Part shown: positions 32,410-39,896 of the stretch, piece after piece | How positions within the stretch are numbered: the stretch's first letter is position 1 | Layout of the letters: each line of letters starts with the position of its first letter | From: Zoogloea sp. | GTDB taxonomy: Bacteria; Pseudomonadota; Gammaproteobacteria; Burkholderiales; Rhodocyclaceae | Direction: 5' to 3' | Length of the DNA stretch: 50,256 nucleotides | Assembly (NCBI RefSeq): GCF_023150065.1 | Contig: NZ_JAKLLN010000029.1 | Coordinates: 1-50,256, forward strand | Notes under the pieces: generated by a model | What the model was told of the DNA's origin: nothing | The model's database searches: none | The model's input: only the letters and a program-made list of their open reading frames with translations | Position numbers and translations under genes: made by a program

Positions 32410-32629
32410 GGAAATGCCGTCCGCCAAGGGCCGTGCACGCCAGGGTGCAGCCCGGCCCCGCAGGCCTGCGGCACTCCACTAGAATGTCGCTCCCCCTCGG
32501 CAGCTTATCTCCCGAGCGGACAGGCACCCTCAGGCGGACGCCCCGAACAACATCACCTATGGCACCCACGCGCCCCCCGGTCAGATGGCCATTCCACCAT
32601 CCACGGGTGGGCCAACCCGGCTTTTCCCG

Positions 32630-33667
32630 ATGCAACTCGAGTTGATCATTCCCGGCCTGAGCTGGCTCGCCGCCGCTCCCGGCCAACACCCTGCCCATGC
32701 CCAGCCCCTGCCGGCGCTGGCCACCCTGCTCGGCTTCGCACGCAGCCGCTGGACCGGACCGACCAGCACCGACGCGCTGCTGGCCGAAGCCCTCGGCCTC
32801 AACGGCAGCGTCTCCCACGCCTTGCTGCGCCGCAGTGGTGAAGAAGGCCCCGACATGGCAGCCGGCGGCCACTGGCTGTGCTGCGACCCGGTGCACCTGC
32901 ACTTTGCCCGGGACACCCTGCTCCTCGCCGACGCCAGCGGGCTGGCCATCACCCGGCAGGAGGCCGACATCCTCATGGCCGGGCTCAACGACACCTTTGC
33001 CGACATCGGACACTTCGAGGCCCCGGCCCCGGACCGCTGGTACCTGCACCTGGCCGAGCAGCCCGCCCCGCGTTTTCACCCCCTGGCAGACGTCAATGGC
33101 CGCCCGGTGCAGCTGTTTCTGCCCGAAGGCGAGGACATCCGCCCGTGGGCACGCCTGTCCAACGAGATCGAGGTGTGGCTGTACAGCCACCCGGTGAATG
33201 CCGCTCGGGAAGAAGCCGGCCAGCGCAAGATCAACGGCATCTGGTTGTGGGGTGGCGGCCCGGCCCAGGCCCCATGCACGCCGCGGATCACCCGGCTGCA
33301 GGCGGGCCAGCCCTACGCCGTCGGCCTGGCCCGCCTGGCCGGGCTGACGCCCGCGGCATGCAGCACTTACACCACGCCCACCGGCCCGACCCTGGCCCTG
33401 CTCGACGCCTTGCAGCGCCCTGCCCTGCACCACGATCGGGACGCCTGGCTGCACGAACTCCGGCAGCTCGAGACCCACTGGTTCGCGCCCCTGCTCGCCG
33501 ACCTGAAGGCCCGCCGCCTCGACGGCGTGCGCATCCGGGTACCCGACGACAGACACCTGCTCGAAGCCGACATCGCCGCCTCCGGCCTGTGGAAGTTCTG
33601 GCGCAAACCCCAGCCCCTCGACGCCCTGCTGGCGACCGCCCCTCAACCCAAATCAAGCACCCCATGA
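32630..33667 (+). CDS. RpfE-like conserved protein of unknown function
   Basis: A 345-residue protein resembling a family often annotated as cofactor-independent phosphoglycerate mutase or RpfE, which usually sits directly upstream of recJ. Recognisable blocks are LIIPGLSWL, FARSRW, CCDPVHLHFARDTLLLAD, SNEIEVWLYSHPVNAAREEAGQRKINGIWLWGGG and LWKFWRKPQPL. No metal-binding mutase motif is evident to me, so the enzyme name is doubtful. Its stop codon overlaps the recJ start by four bases (ATGA), indicating strict co-translation. The ATG at 32630 is preferred to the one 45 bases upstream because conservation begins with MQLELIIPG. Confidence 0.75.
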   Translation: MQLELIIPGLSWLAAAPGQHPAHAQPLPALATLLGFARSRWTGPTSTDALLAEALGLNGSVSHALLRRSGEEGPDMAAGGHWLCCDPVHLHFARDTLLLADASGLAITRQEADILMAGLNDTFADIGHFEAPAPDRWYLHLAEQPAPRFHPLADVNGRPVQLFLPEGEDIRPWARLSNEIEVWLYSHPVNAAREEAGQRKINGIWLWGGGPAQAPCTPRITRLQAGQPYAVGLARLAGLTPAACSTYTTPTGPTLALLDALQRPALHHDRDAWLHELRQLETHWFAPLLADLKARRLDGVRIRVPDDRHLLEADIAASGLWKFWRKPQPLDALLATAPQPKSSTP

Positions 33668-35355
33668 CCCGCATCCTGCCCCGCCCGGTCCCCGGCCGCG
33701 CCGTCAGCCGCCTGCTCGACGCCGGCACCCACCCCCTGCTGGCTCGCATCTATGCGGCCCGCGGCATCGACAATCGCGAGCAGCTCGACTACAGCCTGAA
33801 GGCCTTGCTGCCCCCCGCCCAGCTGAAGGGCGTGCATGACGCTGCACAGATCCTGGCCGACGCCATCGAGGCAGGTGCGCGCATGGTCATCGTCGCCGAC
33901 TACGATTGCGACGGCGCCACCGCCTGTGCCGTCGGCGTGCGCGCCCTGCGGGCTTTCGGGGCCGAGGTCGGCTACCTGGTCCCCAACCGCTTCGAGTACG
34001 GCTACGGCCTCACCCCGGCCATCGTCGAGCTCGCTGCCGGCATGGAGCCCGACCTGCTGATCACCGTGGACAACGGCATCGCCAGCGTCGAAGGCGTGGC
34101 TGCCGCGCGGGAGCACGGCATCGCCACCGTCATCACCGACCACCACCTGCCCGGCGACGAGCTGCCCGAGGCCGATGTGATCGTCAATCCCAACCAGCCC
34201 GGCTGCCCCTTCCCGAGCAAGGCCCTGGCCGGCGTCGGCGTCATGTTCTACACCATGCTGGCCCTGCGCGCCGAGTTGCGCGACCGGGGCGCCTTCGAAG
34301 GCAAGACCGAGCCTAATCTGGCGGACCTGCTCGATCTGGTCGCCCTGGGAACGGTGGCAGACGTGGTCAAGCTCGACCACAACAACCGCATCCTGGTCTC
34401 CCAGGGGCTGCAGCGCATGCGCGCCGACCGTATGCAACCCGGCGTGCGTGCCCTGTTTGCGGCGGCCGGCCGCGACGCCAGCCGGGCCACCACCTTCGAC
34501 ATGGGCTTTGCCCTCGGCCCCCGCCTCAACGCCGCCGGCCGGCTGGCGGACATGTCCCTGGGCATCGAATGCCTGATCACCGACGACATGGGTCGCGCCC
34601 TGAACATCGCCCAGGAGCTCGACAAGCTCAACCGGGAGCGTCGGGCCATCGAAGCCGACATGCAGGAAGGCGCCATGGCCGAGCTGGACGCCATCGACCC
34701 GGGAGCCCGCTCAACCCTGGTGCTCTTCGAGGCCGAATGGCACCAGGGGGTCATCGGCATCCTGGCCGGGCGGATCAAGGAGAAGTTCCATCGCCCCACC
34801 ATCGCCTTTGCCCGGGGCAGCGAGGGAGAACTCAAGGGCTCGGGCCGCTCCATCCCCGGTCTGCATCTGCGGGATGCCCTCGATCTGGTAACCAAGCAGG
34901 CACCGGAGCTGATCCTCAAGTTCGGGGGCCACGCCATGGCGGCCGGGCTGACCATCCGGGAGGACGACCTTGGACGCTTTGAAGCCCTGTTCGAGAGTGT
35001 CGTGCAAGGCCTGATCGACCCCGCCGACCTGACCCGCAGCCTCGAAACCGACGGCCCGCTGGAGGACAGTCTCTACAACCTGGAAACCGCCCGCCTGCTG
35101 GAGCGGGAGATCTGGGGTCAGGGCTTCTCGGCACCGGTGTTCGACGACACCTTCCGGGTGGAGAACCAGCGTATCCTCAAGGACAAGCACCTCAAGCTGC
35201 AACTGCGCAAGGGCAACACCCGCATCGACGCGATCCAGTTCAACCACGCGGAGCCGGCGGCCCAGACCATCCACGCGGCCTTCCGCCTGGCCGTCAATGA
35301 GTACAACGGCGTCGCCAGCATCCAGCTGATGCTGGAGCATTTCGACCCTGCCTGA
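33664..35355 (+). CDS. recJ: Single-stranded-DNA-specific 5'-3' exonuclease RecJ
   Basis: A 563-residue exonuclease for recombination and mismatch repair. The DHH phosphoesterase motifs are present: VADYDCDG (about 78-85), VDNGI, ITDHHLPG with the DHH triad, and GLRLNAAGRL-like PRLNAAGRLADMS; the DHHA1 motif is KFGGHAMAAGLTI (about 418-430), followed by the C-terminal OB domain (about 455-560). Length is normal for the family. It starts inside the end of the RpfE-like gene (4-base overlap) and is probably translated only by coupling. Confidence 0.97.
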   Translation: MTRILPRPVPGRAVSRLLDAGTHPLLARIYAARGIDNREQLDYSLKALLPPAQLKGVHDAAQILADAIEAGARMVIVADYDCDGATACAVGVRALRAFGAEVGYLVPNRFEYGYGLTPAIVELAAGMEPDLLITVDNGIASVEGVAAAREHGIATVITDHHLPGDELPEADVIVNPNQPGCPFPSKALAGVGVMFYTMLALRAELRDRGAFEGKTEPNLADLLDLVALGTVADVVKLDHNNRILVSQGLQRMRADRMQPGVRALFAAAGRDASRATTFDMGFALGPRLNAAGRLADMSLGIECLITDDMGRALNIAQELDKLNRERRAIEADMQEGAMAELDAIDPGARSTLVLFEAEWHQGVIGILAGRIKEKFHRPTIAFARGSEGELKGSGRSIPGLHLRDALDLVTKQAPELILKFGGHAMAAGLTIREDDLGRFEALFESVVQGLIDPADLTRSLETDGPLEDSLYNLETARLLEREIWGQGFSAPVFDDTFRVENQRILKDKHLKLQLRKGNTRIDAIQFNHAEPAAQTIHAAFRLAVNEYNGVASIQLMLEHFDPA

Positions 35356-35393
35356 GGCGGGGCCAGGGCCCGTGCTCATCGGCTCCATACGCA

Positions 35394-35419
35394 ACAAGGC
35401 CCCGAAGACGGGGCCTTGT
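35394..35419. other. Perfect 10-bp hairpin between recJ and the small gene
   Basis: ACAAGGCCCC (35394-35403) and GGGGCCTTGT (35410-35419) form a perfect stem with a 6-base loop in the convergent recJ/small-protein gap. Neither side has a T-run, so it is not a standard intrinsic terminator; it may still protect 3' ends or act with Rho. Confidence 0.6.
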
Positions 35420-35460
35420 GAAATCCTTGTCCGGGCCGCGGCCCGGTCAGCCGAAGCGGC

Positions 35461-35640
35461 TTACGCTGCCGTGCCGGAGTCATCTCCGGTTGCTGGCGAG
35501 GAGTCCGGAAGCTCGGCCTCCGCCTCGTCCTCGTCAGATGCTCCCTTGCCTTCAAGCTTGCGCAGGCGTTTCTCCTCCTGCTTGCGCTTCTTCTCCAGTT
35601 CCCGCTGGCGCTTCTCGAACGAATAATTGGTCTTGGCCAA
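35461..35640 (-). CDS. Small highly charged protein, TTG start
   Basis: A 59-residue protein: a strongly basic helix (AKTNYSFEKRQRELEKKRKQ, rich in Lys/Glu, coiled-coil-like) followed by an acidic, Ser/Ala-rich tail (residues about 34-59). Proteins beginning MAKTNYSFEKRQ are common in proteobacteria as uncharacterised ORFs, which argues that the start is the TTG at 35640 (GAAGG 5 bases upstream) rather than the GTG two codons earlier. Its role is unknown; opposite charge halves suggest intramolecular or nucleic-acid interaction. Confidence 0.72.
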   Translation of the reverse strand: MAKTNYSFEKRQRELEKKRKQEEKRLRKLEGKGASDEDEAEAELPDSSPATGDDSGTAA

Positions 35641-35780
35641 GATCACCTTCCCGTCATGCCGGAATAAAAAAGGGATTCAACTAGGGAATGCTGAACAGAC
35701 AGCGACCGGCGACCCGCAGGGTCACCGGCACTGACTTGAAACGGAGGAGTCAGCCCGACAGACACGGGCTGGAGAAACGC

Positions 35781-36179
35781 TCAGTAACGGTTTCCGCCGC
35801 CACCGCCAAAACCACCGCCACCGCCCCCACCGCCGGGGCCGCGACGACCACCGCCGCCGAACCCGCCACCACCACCGCCACCGCCCGGACCACGACGGCC
35901 GCCGCCACCGCCGAAGCCGCCGCTACGGGGCTCCTGGGGACGTGCTTCGTTGACGGTCAGGTTGCGACCGTCAAAGCTCTTGCCGTTGAGGGCAGAGATG
36001 GCGCTCTGCGCCTCTTGATCGGAACCCATTTCGACAAAGCCGAAACCCTTGGAGCGGCCGGTTTCGCGGTCCATGATCACCTGGGCAGAAGCCACGGTGC
36101 CGAACTCGCCAAAAATTTCTTCCAGACGACTCTTATCCACGCTGTAGGCCAGATTGCCCACGTAAAGCTTAGTACCCAA
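35781..36179 (-). CDS. Glycine-rich RNA-binding protein (RRM), TTG start
   Basis: A 132-residue protein with one RNA-recognition motif (about 3-78) and a Gly/Arg tail. RNP2 is LYVGNL (5-10) and RNP1 is KGFGFVEM (about 44-51), so the aromatic residues for RNA stacking are intact. Such proteins in proteobacteria and cyanobacteria are cold-inducible RNA chaperones. No in-frame ATG exists near the conserved MGTKLYVGNL start; the TTG at 36179 with GGAG 8 bases upstream is the best start. The tail repeats GFGGGG-RRGPGGGG units. The 5' untranslated region of 100 or more bases before the next gene could carry temperature control, but I saw no specific element. Confidence 0.9.
   Translation of the reverse strand: MGTKLYVGNLAYSVDKSRLEEIFGEFGTVASAQVIMDRETGRSKGFGFVEMGSDQEAQSAISALNGKSFDGRNLTVNEARPQEPRSGGFGGGGGRRGPGGGGGGGGFGGGGRRGPGGGGGGGGFGGGGGNRY
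35790..35931. repeat. Glycine-codon imperfect tandem repeats in the RRM protein tail
   Basis: Between 35790 and 35931 the minus strand encodes roughly three imperfect units of about 51-54 bases, each giving F-G4/5-RRGP-G8 in the first two cases and ending F-G5-NRY. The units differ at third positions, so the repetition is older than a recent slippage event, but copy number may vary between strains. Confidence 0.85.
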
Positions 36180-36358
36180 TTGACGCGCTCCATGAAATAA
36201 AGGCGGCCGTGAGGAGGTCCGCGCATACACACAATAGCAAGGCAATTCGCGCGCGTCGAATGTTTTTGTGATGCACCAGAATGGGGTAATACTGCAGCCC
36301 GAAGGCCCTCCGGAAACCCGGGGAGCCGCACCGTTCTTGTGCGCCGCAAGCCGCTTCT

Positions 36359-36625
36359 TCAAGCCCCCTGCGCCGCCGAAACGAGGATCAGCGCGGGCAC
36401 CACCACAAAGTACAGGCGCATCGCCATGCGCAGGCGGGAACCGGGCTCTGCCAGGCCCATGTAATGGCGGATCACCAACATCCCCTTGAGCCCGACGATC
36501 ACGGCCACCACCGCCGCCGTGAGGCCTGCCGGCAGAGCCCCCTCCCCGAGCCAGGCACTTCCGAGGGTCAGCGCCAGCAGGCCCAGCCACACCACCGTCG
36601 CCCGGTTTTCATCGATCTTCGTCAT
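36359..36625 (-). CDS. Cytochrome c oxidase subunit IV-like / NorF-like membrane protein
   Basis: An 88-residue protein with three membrane helices (about 10-28, 32-52, 65-84) of the prokaryotic COX4/NorF type; VGLKGMLVIRHYMGLAEPG is the characteristic loop. It lies 9 bases after the NorE-like gene. NorE and NorF act as accessory proteins for full nitric oxide reductase activity in denitrifiers. No norCB genes are in the window, so the pair would act on a reductase encoded elsewhere. Confidence 0.82.
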   Translation of the reverse strand: MTKIDENRATVVWLGLLALTLGSAWLGEGALPAGLTAAVVAVIVGLKGMLVIRHYMGLAEPGSRLRMAMRLYFVVVPALILVSAAQGA

Positions 36626-36634
36626 GACACGCCT

Positions 36635-37222
36635 TCAGTGCAGCACATACAGCAGGGGAAAGATGACGATCCAGGCCAGGTCGGTGGCATGCCAGTACAG
36701 CACCGCCGCTTCAAGCCCCTCATGGTCCGCCGCGCTGTAGGCACCAAACTGCGCCCGCAGGATGGCCCAGATCAGGCCCAGGCAGCCCCACACCACATGG
36801 ACGAGGTGATTGAAGGTCAGGTAGTAGTACATGGCCACGAAGCTGTTCCCGGTGCCCACCACGCCATGCTCGATGTTCCACCGGAACTCGAAAGCCTTGA
36901 TCAGCAGAAAAGCCAGTCCGCCGCACAGGGTCGCGATCAGCCAGTTGCGCGCCGCGATCCCATCCCCGCGCCGGATGGCCAGCACGGCCCGCACCGCCAG
37001 GTAGCCGCTGGTCAGCATGACCACCGTGTTGGCAATGCCCGCTCCCGCGTTGAGCATGGCCGGACCGGCGTGGAAGTCATCGGGGTGCACGTGGCGGAAC
37101 CACGCCCAGGCCAGGAACATCAGCGCAAACTCGCTCAGTTCGCACAGGATGCCGACCCAGATTCCCCGGTTGCCCGGTACGGTGGGCGCCTCCACCGGGA
37201 CGGCGCTTGCTGCGAGATCCAT
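36635..37222 (-). CDS. NorE-like cytochrome c oxidase subunit III family protein
   Basis: A 195-residue membrane protein with five helices in the heme-copper oxidase subunit III fold (GILCELSEFALMFLAWAWFRH, GNSFVAMYYYLTFNHLVHVVWGC, VLYWHATDLAWIVIFPLLYVLH). It is shorter than respiratory CoxC and lacks neighbouring CoxA/B, which fits NorE, an accessory factor of nitric oxide reductase. The ATG at 37222 has AGGA 5 bases upstream; the ORF frame extends 11 codons further without support. An FNR/Dnr-type box lies 107 bases upstream of the start. Confidence 0.85.
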   Translation of the reverse strand: MDLAASAVPVEAPTVPGNRGIWVGILCELSEFALMFLAWAWFRHVHPDDFHAGPAMLNAGAGIANTVVMLTSGYLAVRAVLAIRRGDGIAARNWLIATLCGGLAFLLIKAFEFRWNIEHGVVGTGNSFVAMYYYLTFNHLVHVVWGCLGLIWAILRAQFGAYSAADHEGLEAAVLYWHATDLAWIVIFPLLYVLH

Positions 37223-37328
37223 CACTTCCTCTCCTGCCTGTGATCCAGACGCCATTTACTCACCCGGGGCGGGGGTCCGGAGGGCACAGAAGGCCTGCAT
37301 TCCAGGCGCTACAGAGTCTTTTTCAGGC

Positions 37329-37342
37329 TTGAGCCAGATCAA
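37329..37342 (-). promoter_or_regulatory. FNR/Dnr-type binding site upstream of the norE-like gene
   Basis: The plus strand reads TTGAGCCAGATCAA, matching the FNR/Dnr/NnrR consensus TTGATNNNNATCAA at 9 of 10 defined positions. It lies 107 bases upstream of the norE-like start and after the end of the DUF6306-like gene, placing it where an anaerobic/NO-responsive activator would sit. Whether FNR or a NO-sensing Dnr/NnrR protein binds it cannot be told. Confidence 0.7.
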
Positions 37343-37365
37343 TGCCCGGCGCTGCGCACCCGCCC

Positions 37366-37887
37366 TCAGCCACTGGCAAGCAGGGCTTCGCAGGCGGCAA
37401 TGTTGTCCAGGTGCGACACACGCATTTCGACGAGCATCTCCCGGGCCGCCTCGTCCTTCAGCCCGGGCAAGACCTCGTCGATCTTCCTGACCACCCAGGC
37501 CTGCCCCTTGTTGAGGAAGACCAGGCGTGCGGCAAGCCCATCGACGGCGAGGGTCTTCTGCACGAAGGCGCCGGTGTCGTGGGAGGCCACGCCCCCCAGC
37601 CGGCGGATGGTCTTGTAGAGGCGCACCGCGTTGGCCCCTTCATCCTTCTGCAGGCGTTCCAGCAGCAGGCGCTGGGGCGAGCGGGCGTCCAGCCCGTCCC
37701 GCAGGATGGCCAGCACCTTGGCGCCGGCACGTTCGGCTTCCAGCAGGGCATTCAGGCCATCGATCACGGCCGGATCGGGCGGCTCGGCGCCCTCACCGAA
37801 ATAGCCGGGAAACTCCGCCGCATAACAGGGTGGTGAAGAGCAGCCCGGCTGCGGGGGAAGATCCGCATCAGAGGGTTTGGGTGACAT
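37366..37887 (-). CDS. DUF6306-like (ferritin-like helical) protein
   Basis: A 173-residue, mostly helical protein. A Pro/Cys-containing N-terminus (QPGCSSPPCYAAEFPGYFG) precedes LNALLEAERAGAKVLAILRDGL, and the C-terminus has REMLVEMRVSHLDNIAACEALL. The spaced Glu/His residues (EAERAG, EMRVSHLDNI) could form a di-metal ferritin-like site; this is inference. It resembles the uncharacterised DUF6306 family by memory of its N-terminal pattern. AGGAGG precedes the ATG. It lies between the FmdE-like gene (12 bases) and the norE-like gene, so it belongs to the NO-associated block. Confidence 0.6.
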   Translation of the reverse strand: MSPKPSDADLPPQPGCSSPPCYAAEFPGYFGEGAEPPDPAVIDGLNALLEAERAGAKVLAILRDGLDARSPQRLLLERLQKDEGANAVRLYKTIRRLGGVASHDTGAFVQKTLAVDGLAARLVFLNKGQAWVVRKIDEVLPGLKDEAAREMLVEMRVSHLDNIAACEALLASG

Positions 37888-37899
37888 GGAGCCTCCTGA

Positions 37900-38511
37900 T
37901 CAGTCGATGTGGCGAATGACGAATACTTCCGGGTCATCCCCGTGCTCGAGCAGGATACGGCGCACCCGGTCCTGCCACAGGCTGCGGAACAGCTGCGTCT
38001 CCTCCTCGTCCGCGGCACCCGCCAGACAACGCTGCATCAGCGGCATCATCTGCGGATCCGCCGGCACCGCACGCAGGTTGACCGCCGCATCCACCGAGCT
38101 GCCGTCGTCGCGCCGGGTGAAGCGCAGTTCCCAGGCCTGCTCGACACCGAAGGCCAGCAGGCCGCGCCGCTCGAAACGGCCGGCCAGGCCCTTGAAGCCG
38201 GTATCGCCACACGCGCCGGTGAGCAGGGAGGCGACACTGGCCACCACCCCCGCCACCCCGGCCGGGGCCTCGTCACGCAGCGTCACCTGCACGCCCCCCC
38301 GCTCCGCCATGGCTGCGCCGTACAGGGCACCGAGGGCCAGCCGGGTCAGCCCGTAAGCCCCCGCCACGGTCGGACAGGAATGCCCGGCAAGACGCACGGC
38401 ATCGAGATAGCGGTATTCAATGACACCACCGTCGACAGCGCCGAGGAACTCGGCAAGGGGGTCACGCACCCGCACGCGGGGCACGGCGTCAAAAAACGGG
38501 GGGTAGTGCAC
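37900..38511 (-). CDS. FmdE-like protein of the NO-associated block
   Basis: A 203-residue protein. The motif LAGHSCPTVAGAYGLTRLALGALYG matches the GHxCPG-helix pattern of the FmdE (formylmethanofuran dehydrogenase operon) domain, in which His and Cys bind metal; here the Gly after CP is Thr. The following region contains a second Cys (LLTGACGDTGFKGL). The GTG at 38511 is chosen because AGGAGG lies 6 bases upstream, whereas the in-frame ATG at 38541 has no ribosome site. It neighbours nnrS and DUF6306-like genes; a role in metal or redox handling of reactive nitrogen species is a guess from context. Confidence 0.65.
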   Translation of the reverse strand: MHYPPFFDAVPRVRVRDPLAEFLGAVDGGVIEYRYLDAVRLAGHSCPTVAGAYGLTRLALGALYGAAMAERGGVQVTLRDEAPAGVAGVVASVASLLTGACGDTGFKGLAGRFERRGLLAFGVEQAWELRFTRRDDGSSVDAAVNLRAVPADPQMMPLMQRCLAGAADEEETQLFRSLWQDRVRRILLEHGDDPEVFVIRHID

Positions 38512-38628
38512 GGAAGGCTCCTCCAGGGAATGCAGGCTCATCGATGCACCCTATCACCCGCCGGGGGGCACTTTCCTTGACCCGCGATATGCCGATCGGC
38601 CCGATGAGCCCCGGGCCCGATTCGCGCC

Positions 38629-39789
38629 TCAGTGCTCCCGCCCATCCACCCGGGGCGCCAGCAGGCGGGGGATCAGCCGGAAGCCGAGGATGGCGAAGGC
38701 GGCCGTCCACGCCAGGGCCGCCAGATGGATCCAGTGGGGATAGGCCGCGGGGAACACCTGGGGCAGCACGATGCGCACCAGAAAGGCCAGCAGCATGATC
38801 CGGATCACCAGCCGGTCGCCACGGTCGAACACCACCTTGCGCCCGGTATGCCCGAGGGAGATGCGCACCAGCATGGCCGGGATGATCAGGCCCATCGCAC
38901 CGAAGGTGAATACGTGCATCGGCAGGCTGCCGGTCCAGCCCCGCAGGCCCACCAGGGCCAGGACCTCCAGCAGCAGCTGGGCCACGATGGCCAGGTAGCC
39001 CAGGTACATCACCGCCAGTTCCAGACGGCGGAAGCCCAGATCGGGCCGCCACCAGGCAAACCGGTAGAGCAGCAGGGCCGCGAGAATCACCAGCACGGCC
39101 AAGGCCAGCGCGGGAGGTATCCATGCCTGGAAGACGAGACAGGCGGCGCTCAGCTTGATCGCCAGATCCAGCCGTGGCCGGCGCAGGATGTCCACCTGGA
39201 ACACCCCCTTCATGAACTGGGTCAGGGTGCGCTCCAGCATGACCAGAAAGGCCATGCGGAACAGGCCGAGGCTCATGCTCGCGCCGGCAGCAAAATGGGC
39301 ATCGGAGAGCAGCAGCAGCTTGGCGGCCAGGAAGGCCGGCAGCACCAGGAGAAAAAAGTAGTTGTCGGCAAAGCTGTCCTGGTGGCGGTAACGCAGCAGC
39401 GTGACCAGCAGCATGACGACGATGCTGCCGAGGAAGACGAGGTTGGATGCCCAGAACAGGGCCGTCGGCCACCCACCACCCCAGGCCATGCCGATGCGCT
39501 CGACACACCAAGCCAGTGCCAGCCCGACCAGGGCTGCGCCATGGTAGCCCCGGACCTGCACCCAGTTTTTGGTGGCAGTCAGCAGGAAGCCGCCCAGCAC
39601 GGCCCAGCCAAAGCCGAAGAACATCTCGTGGGCATGCCATTGCACCGGGCTGAAGCGCCCCGCCGGCGCGGGCAGCACCCCGGAAAAGACCAGGGCCCAG
39701 AGCATGGGCAGGAGCGCCCCGGCCGCGCAGGCGAGGATGAAGAAGGGCCGGAACCCGACGAGCCACAGGGGCTTGGCAGAAAGAGTCAT
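38629..39789 (-). CDS. nnrS: NnrS family haem-copper membrane protein
   Basis: A 386-residue polytopic protein with about 12 helices. The N-terminus (WLVGFRPFFILACAAGAL), VQWHAHEMFFGFGWAVLGGFLLTATKNWVQ and LPMHVFTFGAMGLIIPAMLVRISLGHTGRKV are NnrS signatures with conserved His that bind haem and copper. NnrS proteins protect against nitric oxide by preventing iron-nitrosyl stress and are regulated with denitrification genes. The FmdE-like, DUF6306-like and norEF-like genes follow on the same strand. Upstream I see only a TTGAT half-site, not a full FNR box. Confidence 0.94.
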   Translation of the reverse strand: MTLSAKPLWLVGFRPFFILACAAGALLPMLWALVFSGVLPAPAGRFSPVQWHAHEMFFGFGWAVLGGFLLTATKNWVQVRGYHGAALVGLALAWCVERIGMAWGGGWPTALFWASNLVFLGSIVVMLLVTLLRYRHQDSFADNYFFLLVLPAFLAAKLLLLSDAHFAAGASMSLGLFRMAFLVMLERTLTQFMKGVFQVDILRRPRLDLAIKLSAACLVFQAWIPPALALAVLVILAALLLYRFAWWRPDLGFRRLELAVMYLGYLAIVAQLLLEVLALVGLRGWTGSLPMHVFTFGAMGLIIPAMLVRISLGHTGRKVVFDRGDRLVIRIMLLAFLVRIVLPQVFPAAYPHWIHLAALAWTAAFAILGFRLIPRLLAPRVDGREH

Positions 39790-39896
39790 GGCAGCACTGC
39801 GCAGGAGAATGGGGCGGTATCGACCGCCACCATGCTAGCCCCGCCGGCCCTGCCGCCGCCTTGATCGGCGACAGCTCGCCCCTGCCAGGGGCGGAA

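Noticed and set aside
35394-35419. recJ hairpin as rho-independent terminator
   Set aside because: Perfect stem but no T-run on either side; listed as a hairpin only.
35790-35931. CRISPR-like repeat array
   Set aside because: The repeats lie inside a coding glycine tract and have no unique spacers.
39860-39880. TTGATCGGCGACAG upstream of nnrS as an FNR box
   Set aside because: The right half diverges at four of five positions.
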